From positions 2,294,001 to 2,358,000 of the forward strand of contig NZ_LT607755.1 in assembly GCF_900090275.1 (NCBI RefSeq): a stretch of DNA of 64,000 nucleotides, read 5' to 3'. Of this stretch, positions 38,417 through 48,526 are shown in pieces (within the stretch, counting starts at the first letter, position 1; every line of letters begins with the position of its first letter). This stretch comes from Micromonospora zamorensis. Its GTDB lineage: Bacteria > Actinomycetota > Actinomycetes > Mycobacteriales > Micromonosporaceae. A model generated the notes under the pieces. That model was not told the origin of the DNA. It saw nothing but the letters and a program-made list of their open reading frames with translations, and ran no database searches. The position numbers and the translations under genes were made by a program.

Positions 38417-39250
38417 TCAGACCAGGGCGCGGATCGCGTGCCGCCCGACCGGGCGGGTGGTGACCAGTCCGCTGATCGGATCGGTGGTCACCTCGATGCG
38501 GATCCCGTAGGTCTCGGTGAGGGCGTCCTCGGTGAAGACCGCCGCGGGGGTGCCGGTGGCGCGCACCCGGCCCTGTTGCAGCAGGACCACCTCGTCGGCC
38601 ACGGCGGCTGCCTGGTTGAGGTCGTGCAGCACGACGCCGACGGCGACGTCGTGGTCGTCCGCGAGGTCACGGACCAGGTCGAGGATCTCCACCTGGTAGC
38701 GCAGGTCGAGGAACGTGGTGGGCTCGTCGAGCAGCAGCACCGGGGTGTCCTGGGCCAGGCAGGTGGCCAGCCACACCCGCTGCAACTCGCCGCCGGACAG
38801 CTCGTCGACGGGTCGATCGGCCATCGCGGTCACGCCGGTGACGTCCATGGCGCGGGCGATGGCCGCCGGACCGTTCGGATCCTCCGCGCGCCAGCGCCCT
38901 CGGTAGGGGTGGCGGCCGTATCCCACGACGTCGTGGACGGTGACCCCGCTGGGCACCGGCCGGCTCTGGGCGAGCAGCGTGACCCGACGGGCGAACTCCC
39001 GGGACGGGAGGCTGGCGGCGGTGACGCCATCGGCGAGGTGGACCACGCCGGACTGGATCGGGTGCAGGCGGGCCAGCGCCCGCAGCAGGGTGGACTTGCC
39101 GCTGCCGTTGGGCCCCACCAGCGCGGTCACGGCACCCGCACGAAGGCTGATCATGGCACCGTGCACCACCGGCACACCGTGGTAGCCCAGACGGAGGTCG
39201 ACGCCGGACAGGCTGCGCTCCCCGTTGGCCGACGCCAACTCGCTCTGCAT
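38417..39250 (-). CDS. Iron-siderophore ABC transporter ATPase (FhuC/FepC-like)
   Basis: A 277-residue ATPase. Walker A is GPNGSGKST, the signature is LSGGELQRVWLATCL, Walker B is PVLLLDEPTTFLD, and the switch His is in VLHDLNQAA. It is the first gene of the operon. Its ATG is overlapped by an iron box and preceded by a promoter whose -10 ends 6 bases before the A, so the message is probably leaderless; no ribosome site is seen. Confidence 0.94.
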   Translation of the reverse strand: MQSELASANGERSLSGVDLRLGYHGVPVVHGAMISLRAGAVTALVGPNGSGKSTLLRALARLHPIQSGVVHLADGVTAASLPSREFARRVTLLAQSRPVPSGVTVHDVVGYGRHPYRGRWRAEDPNGPAAIARAMDVTGVTAMADRPVDELSGGELQRVWLATCLAQDTPVLLLDEPTTFLDLRYQVEILDLVRDLADDHDVAVGVVLHDLNQAAAVADEVVLLQQGRVRATGTPAAVFTEDALTETYGIRIEVTTDPISGLVTTRPVGRHAIRALV

Positions 39251-39287
39251 TAGGTGAGGCTAACCTAAGGAAATGCCCGCGTGTCAA
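39250..39287 (-). promoter_or_regulatory. Iron box (IdeR/DmdR) on a leaderless promoter of the siderophore operon
   Basis: On the minus strand 39268-39250 reads TTAGGTTAGCCTCACCTAA, an 18/19 match to the actinomycete IdeR/DmdR consensus TTAGGTTAGGCTAACCTAA (itself a palindrome). It covers -10 TAGCCT (39262-39257) and the first base of the ATG. TTGACA lies at 39287-39282, 19 bases upstream of the -10. Iron-loaded repressor would block transcription directly. Confidence 0.85.
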
Positions 39288-39362
39288 GCCGGTCCCGGAG
39301 TCGTGGTCCGCGGGGAGAGCGTCGGTGGTCGGGTCCGTGCACGCGTGGGGGATGCTGGTTCC

Positions 39363-42300
39363 GTGCAGATCACGACCCTCGGCCCACTCGCCGTCGACGG
39401 CCGACCGGTCCGGGGTGAACGGCTCGCCGCGGTGATCCGCGCGCTCGTCGACGCGCGTGGACGGGCGGTGTCGACGAGTCTGCTCACGGACGCCGTGTGG
39501 GACGGCGCGCCACCCGACGATGCGACCGGTGCCGTCCAGGCGCTCGTGTCCCGGGTACGTCGTCTCGGTCTGCCCGTGGTCGCGGTGCCGGGCGGATACC
39601 GGCTGCCCGCCGACGAGATCACCCTCGACGCGGTCGAGGCGCGCGCGCTCGTCGACCGGGCGCGGGCCGCGCTCCAGGCCGGCGACGCCGGTGCGGCCCG
39701 CAGCGCTGCCGATCAGGCGCGAGCCCTGTTCCCCGAGGTCCCCGAACTCGACACCACAGAGGACACCCGCCTGTTCGCGGACGTCGCCGCGCTGCGCGCA
39801 CAGGCGGCACTCGCCGGCGCGGGCCCGTTCGACGAGGTCGACCTGGGTCGGCTCGTCGCGCGTACACCGCCGGACGAGCCGTCCGCCGCCCTGCTCGTCC
39901 GGGTCCTCGCCGCTCAGGGACGGGAGGCGGAGGCGCTGGAGGTGGTGGAGAGACTCCGGGCCGAACTCGCCGACCGGTACGGCACCGACCCGTCACCCGT
40001 GATCACACAGGTCCACCTGGCGCTGCTGCGCGGCGAGCTGACCACCCCGGCCGTCGAGCCCTCGCCCCGGCAGCCGATGCGGATCGCCCTGCCCGCCGCG
40101 TGGCGCCGGCCGATGACCGCCCTCGTCGGCAGGGAACGCGACGTCGCGGCCGTGGTGGAGGGACTCGCCGACGCGCCTCTGGTGACGATCGTGGCAGCCG
40201 GCGGCGCGGGCAAGACCCGTCTTGCTGCCGAGGTGACGCGTCGCACGGCGGCGGCCGGACGGTCGGTACGCGTGATCGAACTGGCCGGCCTGCGCTCGTC
40301 CGACGAGGTGCTGCCCACGGTGCTCGCGGCCCTCGGGGGCGCGGACACCTCGGCGACCGGCGGCAACCTGGGCCTGGAGCGGCGGGTGCTCAGCCCCGAG
40401 GAACGGCTTCGTGCCGTGGCACCCGACCTCGACGGGTTGGTGGTGCTGGACAACTGCGAACACGTCCTCGACGCGGTGGCCACCGTCGTCGCGGACCTGG
40501 TCGCGGTGACCTCGCCCGAGGTCACCGTGCTCGCGACGAGCCGGGCACCGCTGGGCCTCGCCGGCGAACTGGTCCACCGGCTGACCGCCCTGCCGGACAG
40601 CGACGCGCTCGCCCTGATCGAGACCCGGGCGAGGGCCGGTGGCGCGGTGCCCACCTGGGACACGACGCGGGCACTCGCACTGTGCCACCGGCTCGACAAC
40701 CTGCCGCTGGCACTCGAACTCGCCGCCGCGCGACTGCGGAGCATGCCGATCGACGACGTCCTCGCCGGTCTGAGCGACCGCTTCGCGCTGCTCGACGACG
40801 CCCTGCGCGGCCTGCCGGAGCGGCACGCGAGCCTGTGGGCGATGGTCGACTGGAGCAGGGAGTTGCTCGCCGAGGACGACCGTGACCTGCTCCAGCGGGT
40901 CGCGGTCATCCCCGCGCCGTTCACCGCGGACCTCGCCGCTGCGGTCGCCCAGGCCCCGGACGTCCGTCGTGGCTTGGCGACACTCGTGGAACAGTCCCTG
41001 TTGACCCTGGTCGAGGGGGACGGTCCACCGCGCTACCGCATGCTCGAAACGGTCCGTGAGTACGGCGAAGCCCGCCTCGACGCGGTGGGTGCACGGGGTC
41101 TGGCCATGGACGGCCTGGTCGAGTGGGCGCGGGAGCAGGCGGTCGCGCTCGCGGACCAGTTCATCGGCCCCGGCCAGATCGACGCGCTCACCCGCTGCGC
41201 CGACGAGCAGGACAACCTGCTCGCGGGTCTGCGCTGGGCACTCGGGCAGGACGACGAGCCGGCCGCCGTCGAGATCGCCACCGCGCTGTTCCACCTCTGG
41301 GCGGTTCGCGGACTGCACCTGGAGGTGTCCGGGTGGGCGGCGGGTCTGCTGCACGTCGAGGACCCGAAGCGACGGCTCCACTCCGCGATCACCAAGGGCC
41401 GTCGCAGCGGCAGACCGCTGCCCAACGCCGACCGGCTGGCCTGGATGTGCCTGTTGATCGGGGTCAACGCCGGCATCAGCGGCGACCTCCGGCTCGCCGT
41501 GCTCGCCCGTCGGGCACTTCGGACAGTCCTCGCCGAACGGCCGGACGAGGTGTCGTCCCGGTTGACCGTTATCGCGACTGCGCTACCCCTGTTCGACGCC
41601 GTCGACCCGGAGGAGAGCATGAAGGGCACCGTCGGCATGGTCGAGCACCCCGACCCGTACGTGCAGGGGCTCGGCCTGTTCGCCCGCGCCGCGGTCCGGG
41701 AGAACGGTGGCATGTACGAGGCGTCGGTCGTCGACGCCGAGCAGGCCTACCGTCGTTTCGAGATGGCCGGTGACCAGTGGGGCATGGCGATGGCGGCCGG
41801 TGCCGTCGGGCAGTTCCTGGTGCCGGGCGAGGGTGCCCGGTCCGCCGAGTGGCTGGCGCGCAGCGTCCGCCACATGGAGCTGATCGGTGCCACGCAGGAT
41901 GCCCGGTCCATCCGGGTGCGGCTGGACGTGCAGCTCGCCCTGGGCGGCGACCCGGACGCCGAGCGGCGACTGGTCGAGACGGCGGCGCCGGGCGAAGCCG
42001 AGGCCGTGGACGCCGCGGTGGCGTGCCTCGGGCTGGCCCACGTGGCGTGGCAGCGCGAGCGGTACGACGAGGCCCGGGCGTACGGCGACGGGGTGATCCG
42101 CATCCTGGCCGGCTGGACCGGCCCGCCGCCGCAGCCCCGCGCCATGCTCCGGGTCGCGGTGGCGGTCCTGCACCTGCGGGTGGCACAGGTGCGACCGGTG
42201 CCGGGAGAGAACGCCGACGCGCGTGCGGCCGCCGCACTGACCCTCGCCAGCGACGAGGCGCTCTCCTCACGGGACCTGCCGGTCATCGGGGCATGGGCGC

Positions 42301-42590
42301 AGGGCGGCGCCGAACTCGCCGCGCACCGGGGCGACGTGGCGGCGGCTCGCGAGTTGTTCGCGCTCGCGACGCGCATCGGCACCCATGCCGGGACGTTCTT
42401 CCCACCCGGCGACGCCGAACGACTCAACGCCGCCCTCGGGGCCGAGGAGCAACGCGAGTCGTTGGTGGCCGTGTGGCGCGGTCGGTCGGTCTCCGCGACC
42501 GTCGCCCGGGTCCGCGAGCTGATGGACGACCTGCTCGCCCAAGGGCCTGTGTCAAAGTCGCAGCTGGGCGCGGACCCTGGTCTATCGTGA
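39363..42590 (+). CDS. BTAD-domain (SARP/AfsR-like) ATPase regulator
   Basis: A 1075-residue regulator of the AfsR type. Residues 1 to about 90 form an OmpR-type winged helix (ITTLGPLAVDGRPV, LLTDAVWDGAPPDDATGAVQ), about 95-235 a bacterial transcriptional activation domain, about 255-560 an NB-ARC-like STAND ATPase with P-loop AAGGAGKTRLA and LVVLDNCEHV, and the rest TPR-like helices. Such proteins switch on gene clusters after ATP- and ligand-dependent oligomerisation. GTG 39363 is the likely start because the DNA-binding domain begins there. It is divergent from the iron operon; its targets could include that operon, the DrrAB exporter, or loci outside the window. Confidence 0.87.
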   Translation: MQITTLGPLAVDGRPVRGERLAAVIRALVDARGRAVSTSLLTDAVWDGAPPDDATGAVQALVSRVRRLGLPVVAVPGGYRLPADEITLDAVEARALVDRARAALQAGDAGAARSAADQARALFPEVPELDTTEDTRLFADVAALRAQAALAGAGPFDEVDLGRLVARTPPDEPSAALLVRVLAAQGREAEALEVVERLRAELADRYGTDPSPVITQVHLALLRGELTTPAVEPSPRQPMRIALPAAWRRPMTALVGRERDVAAVVEGLADAPLVTIVAAGGAGKTRLAAEVTRRTAAAGRSVRVIELAGLRSSDEVLPTVLAALGGADTSATGGNLGLERRVLSPEERLRAVAPDLDGLVVLDNCEHVLDAVATVVADLVAVTSPEVTVLATSRAPLGLAGELVHRLTALPDSDALALIETRARAGGAVPTWDTTRALALCHRLDNLPLALELAAARLRSMPIDDVLAGLSDRFALLDDALRGLPERHASLWAMVDWSRELLAEDDRDLLQRVAVIPAPFTADLAAAVAQAPDVRRGLATLVEQSLLTLVEGDGPPRYRMLETVREYGEARLDAVGARGLAMDGLVEWAREQAVALADQFIGPGQIDALTRCADEQDNLLAGLRWALGQDDEPAAVEIATALFHLWAVRGLHLEVSGWAAGLLHVEDPKRRLHSAITKGRRSGRPLPNADRLAWMCLLIGVNAGISGDLRLAVLARRALRTVLAERPDEVSSRLTVIATALPLFDAVDPEESMKGTVGMVEHPDPYVQGLGLFARAAVRENGGMYEASVVDAEQAYRRFEMAGDQWGMAMAAGAVGQFLVPGEGARSAEWLARSVRHMELIGATQDARSIRVRLDVQLALGGDPDAERRLVETAAPGEAEAVDAAVACLGLAHVAWQRERYDEARAYGDGVIRILAGWTGPPPQPRAMLRVAVAVLHLRVAQVRPVPGENADARAAAALTLASDEALSSRDLPVIGAWAQGGAELAAHRGDVAAARELFALATRIGTHAGTFFPPGDAERLNAALGAEEQRESLVAVWRGRSVSATVARVRELMDDLLAQGPVSKSQLGADPGLS

Positions 42591-42682
42591 GCGGGAAGTG
42601 CCGGTGCGGCGTCCCGGACCGGTGTGCTGGTGAGCCGCTGGTCCACCTTCCGGCCGGCCGACGAACTCATCGGGAGCAGGGC

Positions 42683-43327
42683 ATGGGCCTCATCCACATC
42701 GAGCTGTTCGCCACCCTCGACCTGGTCGGGCAGTCGCCTGGCGGCCCCGAGGAGGACCCGGAGGGGTTCGCGTTCGGCGGTTGGCAGGCGCCCCTGCTCG
42801 ACGAGGTCGCCGGGGCGCAGGTCGCCGCCGCGTACGAGGGCACGGACGCCCTGCTGCTCGGTCGGCGGACCTACGACATCTTCGCCGCCTACTGGCCGCA
42901 CCAGGAGGGCGGCGAGGACAACGCCATCGCCAACCTCTTCAACCGCATCCCCAAGTACGTGGCCTCCCGGGGCGCACCCGACCTCTCCTGGGCCGGCTCC
43001 ACACAGCTCGGCCCGGATCTGGCCGGCGCGGTGCGCGAGATCCGTGACCGGCACCAGCACATCAAGGTCGTCGGCAGCCTGAACCTGGTGCAGACCCTGC
43101 TGCGCGAGCAACTCTTCGACCGACTCGACCTCTGGGTGCACCCGATCGTGCTCGGTGTCGGAAAGAAGGTGTTCGACGGCGGCGCGGTGCCCACCAACGT
43201 GACGCTCCTCGAACCGCCGGTCGCCAGTCCGAAGGGCACCGTTCACCTGCGCTACGGGATCGCCGACGGCACACCCCGGACGGGCGACATGTCCGCGCCC
43301 GATCGTGGTGTCGGGCGCGACGACTGA
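42683..43327 (+). CDS. Dihydrofolate-reductase-like (RibD C-terminal fold) protein, first copy
   Basis: A 214-residue protein of the DHFR/RibD_C family. It has the N-terminal FATLDLVG strand (usual form SLDG), LLLGRRTYDIFAAYWP, KVVGSLNLVQTLL and VLGVGKKVF. Members are usually NADPH-binding reductases of unknown substrate. ATG 42683 follows GGGAG by about 7 bases. It is a distant paralogue of the gene at 46525. The C-terminal tail (about 20 residues) is charged and likely disordered. Confidence 0.83.
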   Translation: MGLIHIELFATLDLVGQSPGGPEEDPEGFAFGGWQAPLLDEVAGAQVAAAYEGTDALLLGRRTYDIFAAYWPHQEGGEDNAIANLFNRIPKYVASRGAPDLSWAGSTQLGPDLAGAVREIRDRHQHIKVVGSLNLVQTLLREQLFDRLDLWVHPIVLGVGKKVFDGGAVPTNVTLLEPPVASPKGTVHLRYGIADGTPRTGDMSAPDRGVGRDD

Positions 43328-43382
43328 CGCCGTCCGGGTGTTGCTGCCGTCGGCGGTGAATCCAGCCGGGCCAGCATTCGGC

Positions 43383-43416
43383 CACGGCGTCGGCAGGTCG
43401 AGGTGCCGACGCCGTG
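43383..43416. terminator. Bidirectional terminator between DHFR-like and drrB-like genes
   Basis: A perfect 13-bp stem (CACGGCGTCGGCA at 43383-43395 with 43404-43416) closes an 8-base loop, between two converging genes. Confidence 0.75.
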
Positions 43417-43422
43417 ACCAGG

Positions 43423-44246
43423 TCAGATCTTCTTGCGGTACGCGCGCAGCGCCAGCGGCATGAACACCGCGACGAAGCCGGCGCACCAGGCGAGCGTCCA
43501 CCACACGTGGTTGCCGACCGGCGTGCCGAGGAACAGTCCGCGTACCGACGCCACCAGGTGGGTCATCGGGTTGACGTCCACGAACGCCTGCATCCAGCCC
43601 GGCAGCGTGTCGGCGCCGACGAACACGTTCGACGCGAAGCTCAACGGCATGATCAGCGCGAACATCAGACCCTGTACGGCACCCGGGGTGCGCACCTTCA
43701 TCGACACGAAGACCGGCAGCCAGCTCAGGCAGAGCGCGAACAGCACCGCGAGCAGACACCCGGCGATCGCCCGGAACAGGTCGGTGTCGATCCGGAAACC
43801 CATCAGGTAGCCGATCGCGAGGGTCGAGACCGTGACGATCACGTACCGGACGACGTCGCCGAGGACCGCGCCGACCAGTGGTGCGGAGCGGGGGATCGGC
43901 AGGGACCGGAACCGGTCGAAGATGCCCTTGGCGATGTCGGTGTTGAGGTTGACGCCGATCGCGATGGCACCGGTGGCGATGGTCTGCGCCAGGATGCCGG
44001 GCAGCAGGAACTGAAGGTAGTCGTGGGTCGATCCGGCGACCGCGCCGCCGAAGATGTACACGAAGATGATGAGGAACAGCACCGGTTGCAGCGTGACGTC
44101 GATGAGCGCCTCGGGCGTGCGCCAGGTCTTGATGAGGCTGCGCTTGGCCAGCGCCAACGAGTGCCGGACCAGCCGGAACGGGCGGGGGTTCGGGGTCGTT
44201 GTCGAGAGCGCGCGGCTTCTCGTGGGTGCCGTGTCGATCAGAGTGC

Positions 44247-44250
<4 letters not shown>
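43423..44250 (-). CDS. ABC-2 type exporter permease (DrrB-like)
   Basis: A 275-residue membrane protein with about six helices of the ABC-2 family. The conserved loop TDIAKGIFDRFRSLPIPRSAP before helix 3 is typical of daunorubicin-resistance DrrB proteins. ATG 44250 overlaps the ATPase stop by ATGA, so it is translated together with it. Substrate is unknown, probably a hydrophobic antibiotic or lipid. Confidence 0.91.
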
Positions 44251-45227
<977 letters not shown>

Positions 45228-45233
45228 GCGTGC

Positions 45234-45288
45234 AGCCTGCGCGGGTTGGCTGACACCGCCCTGACAAGCCACCGACACCGGCTGACAC
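45234..45288 (-). promoter_or_regulatory. Four helically phased direct repeats before drrA-like gene
   Basis: On the minus strand the heptamers GTGTCAG (45288-45282), GTGTCGG (45278-45272), TTGTCAG (45267-45261) and GTGTCAG (45256-45250) recur every 10-11 bases. A -10-like CAGGCT (45239-45234) follows. Heptamers with 11-bp phasing next to a -10 are the classic form of a SARP binding site. Confidence 0.5.
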
Positions 45289-45300
45289 GGGTGCCGCGAG

Positions 45301-45768
45301 TCAGACCGCCGGGCCGTCCGTGTTCCGGATCATCTGCCGGAGCACCCTCAGTGCCGTCACGTAGTCGGCGTCGTCGATTCCCTGATGGATGCGGGCGCGG
45401 ATCGCCGGAGCATGCTGCTTGAGGTCGACGCGGGCCGCCTCACCCGCCTCGGTGATCCACAGTCGCTCGTGGTCGTCCCGGGTGAGCCAACCCCGATCCA
45501 GCAGAACGCCGGCCTCGGCCTCCAGATCGTCCTCGGACCTCAGGTAGGTGCTCATCGCCGATTCAAGCTCGGCGATGGTCATGCCGTACCCGTCGGGTGA
45601 GATGTCGTTGCCCGACAGGTTGCGGAGCAGCCAGAACTGGGGCTGGGTGAAGCCGAACTCGGCGTGGCGAGCCCGCGTGAAGGCGATGAGGGACTCGTAG
45701 GCCACGCCGGTCCAGTACGCGGCGGGCTGCGTCGCGAGTTCGGCGTCGGACAGGCGCTGGGTTGCCAC
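45301..45768 (-). CDS. MarR-family regulator
   Basis: A 155-residue winged-helix protein (FGFTQPQFWLLRNLSG; LLDRGWLTRDDHERLWITEAG for the wing). The dimerisation helices at both ends are present. It is read in the same direction as the exporter genes and probably controls them and itself through the palindrome upstream. The ligand is probably the exporter substrate. Confidence 0.85.
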   Translation of the reverse strand: MATQRLSDAELATQPAAYWTGVAYESLIAFTRARHAEFGFTQPQFWLLRNLSGNDISPDGYGMTIAELESAMSTYLRSEDDLEAEAGVLLDRGWLTRDDHERLWITEAGEAARVDLKQHAPAIRARIHQGIDDADYVTALRVLRQMIRNTDGPAV

Positions 45769-45806
45769 GGGTGCCTCCTGGGAGTGTTCGACTGAGCGAC
45801 CCTAAA

Positions 45807-45826
45807 ACCTCAAGTCATGTTGAGGT
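45807..45826. promoter_or_regulatory. Likely MarR operator
   Basis: ACCTCAA-GTCATG-TTGAGGT is a perfect 7-bp inverted repeat with a 6-base centre, 39-58 bases upstream of the MarR start. Size and position suit a MarR dimer autorepressing its own promoter. Confidence 0.65.
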
Positions 45827-45936
45827 CAATGAGGTCACCCGGCTGTCCCCGTGCACGAGCCGCTACGGCGCAGACCGGCCGGCGACGGCGTTCGCGAGGG
45901 TCGTAGCCAGGTCTCCGTTGTGTGTAGGTTGCGGAA

Positions 45937-46515
45937 GTGACAAGAAGCGAGCGAATCGCGGACCAGCTGGACCGGCACTGGCAGAAGAACCTGCGGCCGC
46001 GGCTGCACGGTCTTGCCGATGAGGAGTATTTCTGGGAGCCGGTGCGTGGCTGCTGGAGCATCCGTCCACGTGGCACGTCGGCCACACCGATGTCGGCAGG
46101 TTCGGGGGAATGGGCGATGGACTCCGCGTCCCCTGACCCGGTCCCGGCGCCGGTGACCACGATTGCCTGGCGGCTGGCGCACATCATCGTCTCCTGCCTG
46201 GGTTATCGGGTCGGATGGCACTTCGGCGGCCAGGATGTCGACTCCCGGACATTCGCCTACGCGGGGACCGCTGACGAGGCGCTGAAACAGCTCGATGAGA
46301 TGTACGGGAGATGGAACGCGGGGGTCCGCGAGCTCTCGGACGCCGACCTGGAGAATCCGCCGACTGTGGGTCCCGAACGGTTTCCCATGGAGGGCATCGT
46401 CCTGCACGTCAACAGGGAGCTGATCCATCACGGCGCCGAGATTTCCCTGCTGCGTGACCTCTTCCGCTGGCAGGGCGGCGTGGTCGGTTCCAAGATGGCG
46501 CAGCTTCAACGTTGA
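45937..46515 (+). CDS. DinB-superfamily-like protein
   Basis: A 192-residue protein with the DinB/YfiT four-helix pattern: TIAWRLAHIIVSCLGYRVGW in the middle and HVNRELIHHGAEISLLRDL at the end, whose histidines resemble the metal triad of thiol-transferase-like DinB proteins. Function unproven; relatives often bind nickel or zinc and use mycothiol or bacillithiol. GTG 45937 is the start. The DHFR-like gene begins 9 bases after the stop, so they form one unit. Confidence 0.78.
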   Translation: MTRSERIADQLDRHWQKNLRPRLHGLADEEYFWEPVRGCWSIRPRGTSATPMSAGSGEWAMDSASPDPVPAPVTTIAWRLAHIIVSCLGYRVGWHFGGQDVDSRTFAYAGTADEALKQLDEMYGRWNAGVRELSDADLENPPTVGPERFPMEGIVLHVNRELIHHGAEISLLRDLFRWQGGVVGSKMAQLQR

Positions 46516-46524
46516 GGGGCACCG

Positions 46525-47136
46525 ATGGGCAGCACGGTGTTGAGCATGAGCGTGTCGTTGGACGGCTTCGCCGCCGGCCCTGACGTCACCGCCGGACAAC
46601 CGATGGGCAGAGGCGGCGAGCGGCTGCACGAGTGGCTGTTCCAGGCCGACGGGGATCGCGCTGTTGCGGCTGACGGCGTCACCCCGGTCGGGGTCGACGC
46701 CGCGCAGGTACGAGAGCGTCATGCCACGACCGGGGCCGTGGTGATCGGCAAACGGACGTTCGATGTCGGTGTGGACCTGTGGCAGGACACTCCGTTTCCG
46801 GTGCCGTGCTTCGTGGTCACGCACGAGTCGCGCGACCCGTTGCGGATGAGGAGCGACGTCTTCACGTTCGTGAACGACGGCCTCCACAGCACGCTGAGCC
46901 AGGCGCGCCAGGCAGCAGGCGACCGGAACGTCCTCATCATGGGCGGGCCCACCACAGCACAACAGTTCGTCCGGGCCGGGCTGGTGGACGAGATCCACGT
47001 GCAACTCGTACCGGTGTTCCTCGGCACCGGCACCCGCCTGTTCGACCACCTCGGCACCGACCACATCGAACTCGAACGCACCGCGGTGATCGAATCACCG
47101 CACGTCACGCACCTGCGCTTCCACGTCCCGAGGTGA
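46525..47136 (+). CDS. Dihydrofolate-reductase-like (RibD C-terminal fold) protein, second copy
   Basis: A 203-residue DHFR/RibD_C-type reductase with VLSMSVSLDGFAAGPD at the N-terminus, VVIGKRTFDVG, NVLIMGGPTTAQQFVRAGLVDEI and PVFLGTGTRLF. The SLDG motif is intact. Co-transcribed with the DinB-like gene. Substrate unknown; such proteins often appear beside DinB-like or regulator genes. Confidence 0.88.
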   Translation: MGSTVLSMSVSLDGFAAGPDVTAGQPMGRGGERLHEWLFQADGDRAVAADGVTPVGVDAAQVRERHATTGAVVIGKRTFDVGVDLWQDTPFPVPCFVVTHESRDPLRMRSDVFTFVNDGLHSTLSQARQAAGDRNVLIMGGPTTAQQFVRAGLVDEIHVQLVPVFLGTGTRLFDHLGTDHIELERTAVIESPHVTHLRFHVPR

Positions 47137-47392
47137 CCGCTTGGCGTCGGCCGGCTCGCGGTGCGGACTCGACTTCCGCGTGCGGGCCGGCCAGTGCTTG
47201 CGCTGCCACACCGGCGGTCGAAGTCGCGATATGCTGGCGGCGGCAGAGCGCCTGCCCGCGCCCGATGTGGTGGCCCACGCCCGACCGCATGCTGGGGCCA
47301 AGAGTCTCCGACTCCGCGCCGCTGTGTCGACTCCCGGCGTGCCAGCCACGCCGCCTGCTCGGTGGAGTGCGTGGGGCTGCACCGGAGGCGTC

Positions 47393-48334
47393 ATGTCTGA
47401 TCACCAACCACGGCGGACCCCCACCCCGGGACGTGCCCGCAAGCGCGCCATCCGGGAGCACGCCGCCCAGGCCGGTGTCGCCTACTCGGTGGCTGCACGC
47501 CACCTTGAGTCGGTGGGGCTGCGACCCGGCGAAACCCTCGCCACGTACGGGCGGACGATCTATCCGATCGGGTTCGATCCGCATCGCCAACTGCTCGTCG
47601 AACGCCGTGAGCGGCGGTCGTTCGACGAACGGGTTTCGGACACCAGGCGGGCCGCGGTCCTGCCTCATGGCCGCGCGCAGCACCTCGCCGAGCGGTTCCC
47701 GCCCAGCCGTGGTCGTACCGGCAGCGGGGTGGGCGCGCTCTATCACGGCGAGGGCCGGGTGGAACTGCTCGCGATGGTGTACGTGGTGATCGCGGCCGAG
47801 TCCCCGGGGCTGCTGCCCGAGGTGGGGGATCTCGTCTGGATCGCGGAGCTGGGCGAGGACACCGCGCTCGACACGGCCTGCGCCGAGGTCGACCGCGAGG
47901 CCCGCCGGGTGCTCGATCGGGAGCCCCTGGCGCTCTGGTCGGTCATCGAGGCGGCGCTGGCCGTCGCCGAGCACACCGCGGACTGGCAGATCCGCCAGGA
48001 AGCGATCCGGCAGGCCGCGCTCCTCCGCACGATGATGACGCCGCGGATCGGGTACGCGGGCGAGCCGTACGTGCCGGGGCTGCCCGTCGCCGGCGTCCGG
48101 CAGATCCTCGACGCGCTGCTCATCGTCGCCGACGACGGACACGCGCCGGGCACCCGGGTACGCCTGCGCAGACATCCGGACGACGTGGGGTTGGCCACGA
48201 TCATCGAGGCCACGTGGGGGTCGTCGGGTCCGCCGGTGGGCTATCTCGTGTGGCCCGACGCGGCGACGGCGCCGCAGTCGGCCCGCGCCGACGACCTGAT
48301 CGTCCTGGCCGACCAGGAGTCGATTCCTCGGTGA
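47393..48334 (+). CDS. Unknown actinomycete protein with N-terminal helix-turn-helix-like segment
   Basis: A 313-residue protein I cannot assign. The basic N-terminus (RKRAIREHAAQAGVAYSVAARHL) looks like a helix-turn-helix or similar helical segment common at the start of actinomycete orphan proteins. The middle has GALYHGEGRVELLAMVYVVIAAE, a hydrophobic strand, and near the end RVRLRRHPDDVGLATIIEATWG, which resembles a small SH3-like or Tudor-like barrel. No membrane helix. ATG 47393 follows GGAGG by 5-6 bases; in-frame upstream codons lack a start with a ribosome site. Confidence 0.65.
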   Translation: MSDHQPRRTPTPGRARKRAIREHAAQAGVAYSVAARHLESVGLRPGETLATYGRTIYPIGFDPHRQLLVERRERRSFDERVSDTRRAAVLPHGRAQHLAERFPPSRGRTGSGVGALYHGEGRVELLAMVYVVIAAESPGLLPEVGDLVWIAELGEDTALDTACAEVDREARRVLDREPLALWSVIEAALAVAEHTADWQIRQEAIRQAALLRTMMTPRIGYAGEPYVPGLPVAGVRQILDALLIVADDGHAPGTRVRLRRHPDDVGLATIIEATWGSSGPPVGYLVWPDAATAPQSARADDLIVLADQESIPR

Positions 48335-48526
48335 GCGAGGGCCCGGCTGAGTCGGCTAGCTGAGGCGGCCGAGCCCGTGCGACCTCGCGGCGGACGGCCG
48401 CTGGCCGCAGCTCGGCGCGCGGTCGGCGCGCCGGGGGTGTACGAGGTGGCACGGCAGTGACGAGAATGGCGACCAACGTGAATGTCCCTCGGGCAGCGGC
48501 GCTCGGGGGCGACGGGGGGAGAACCG

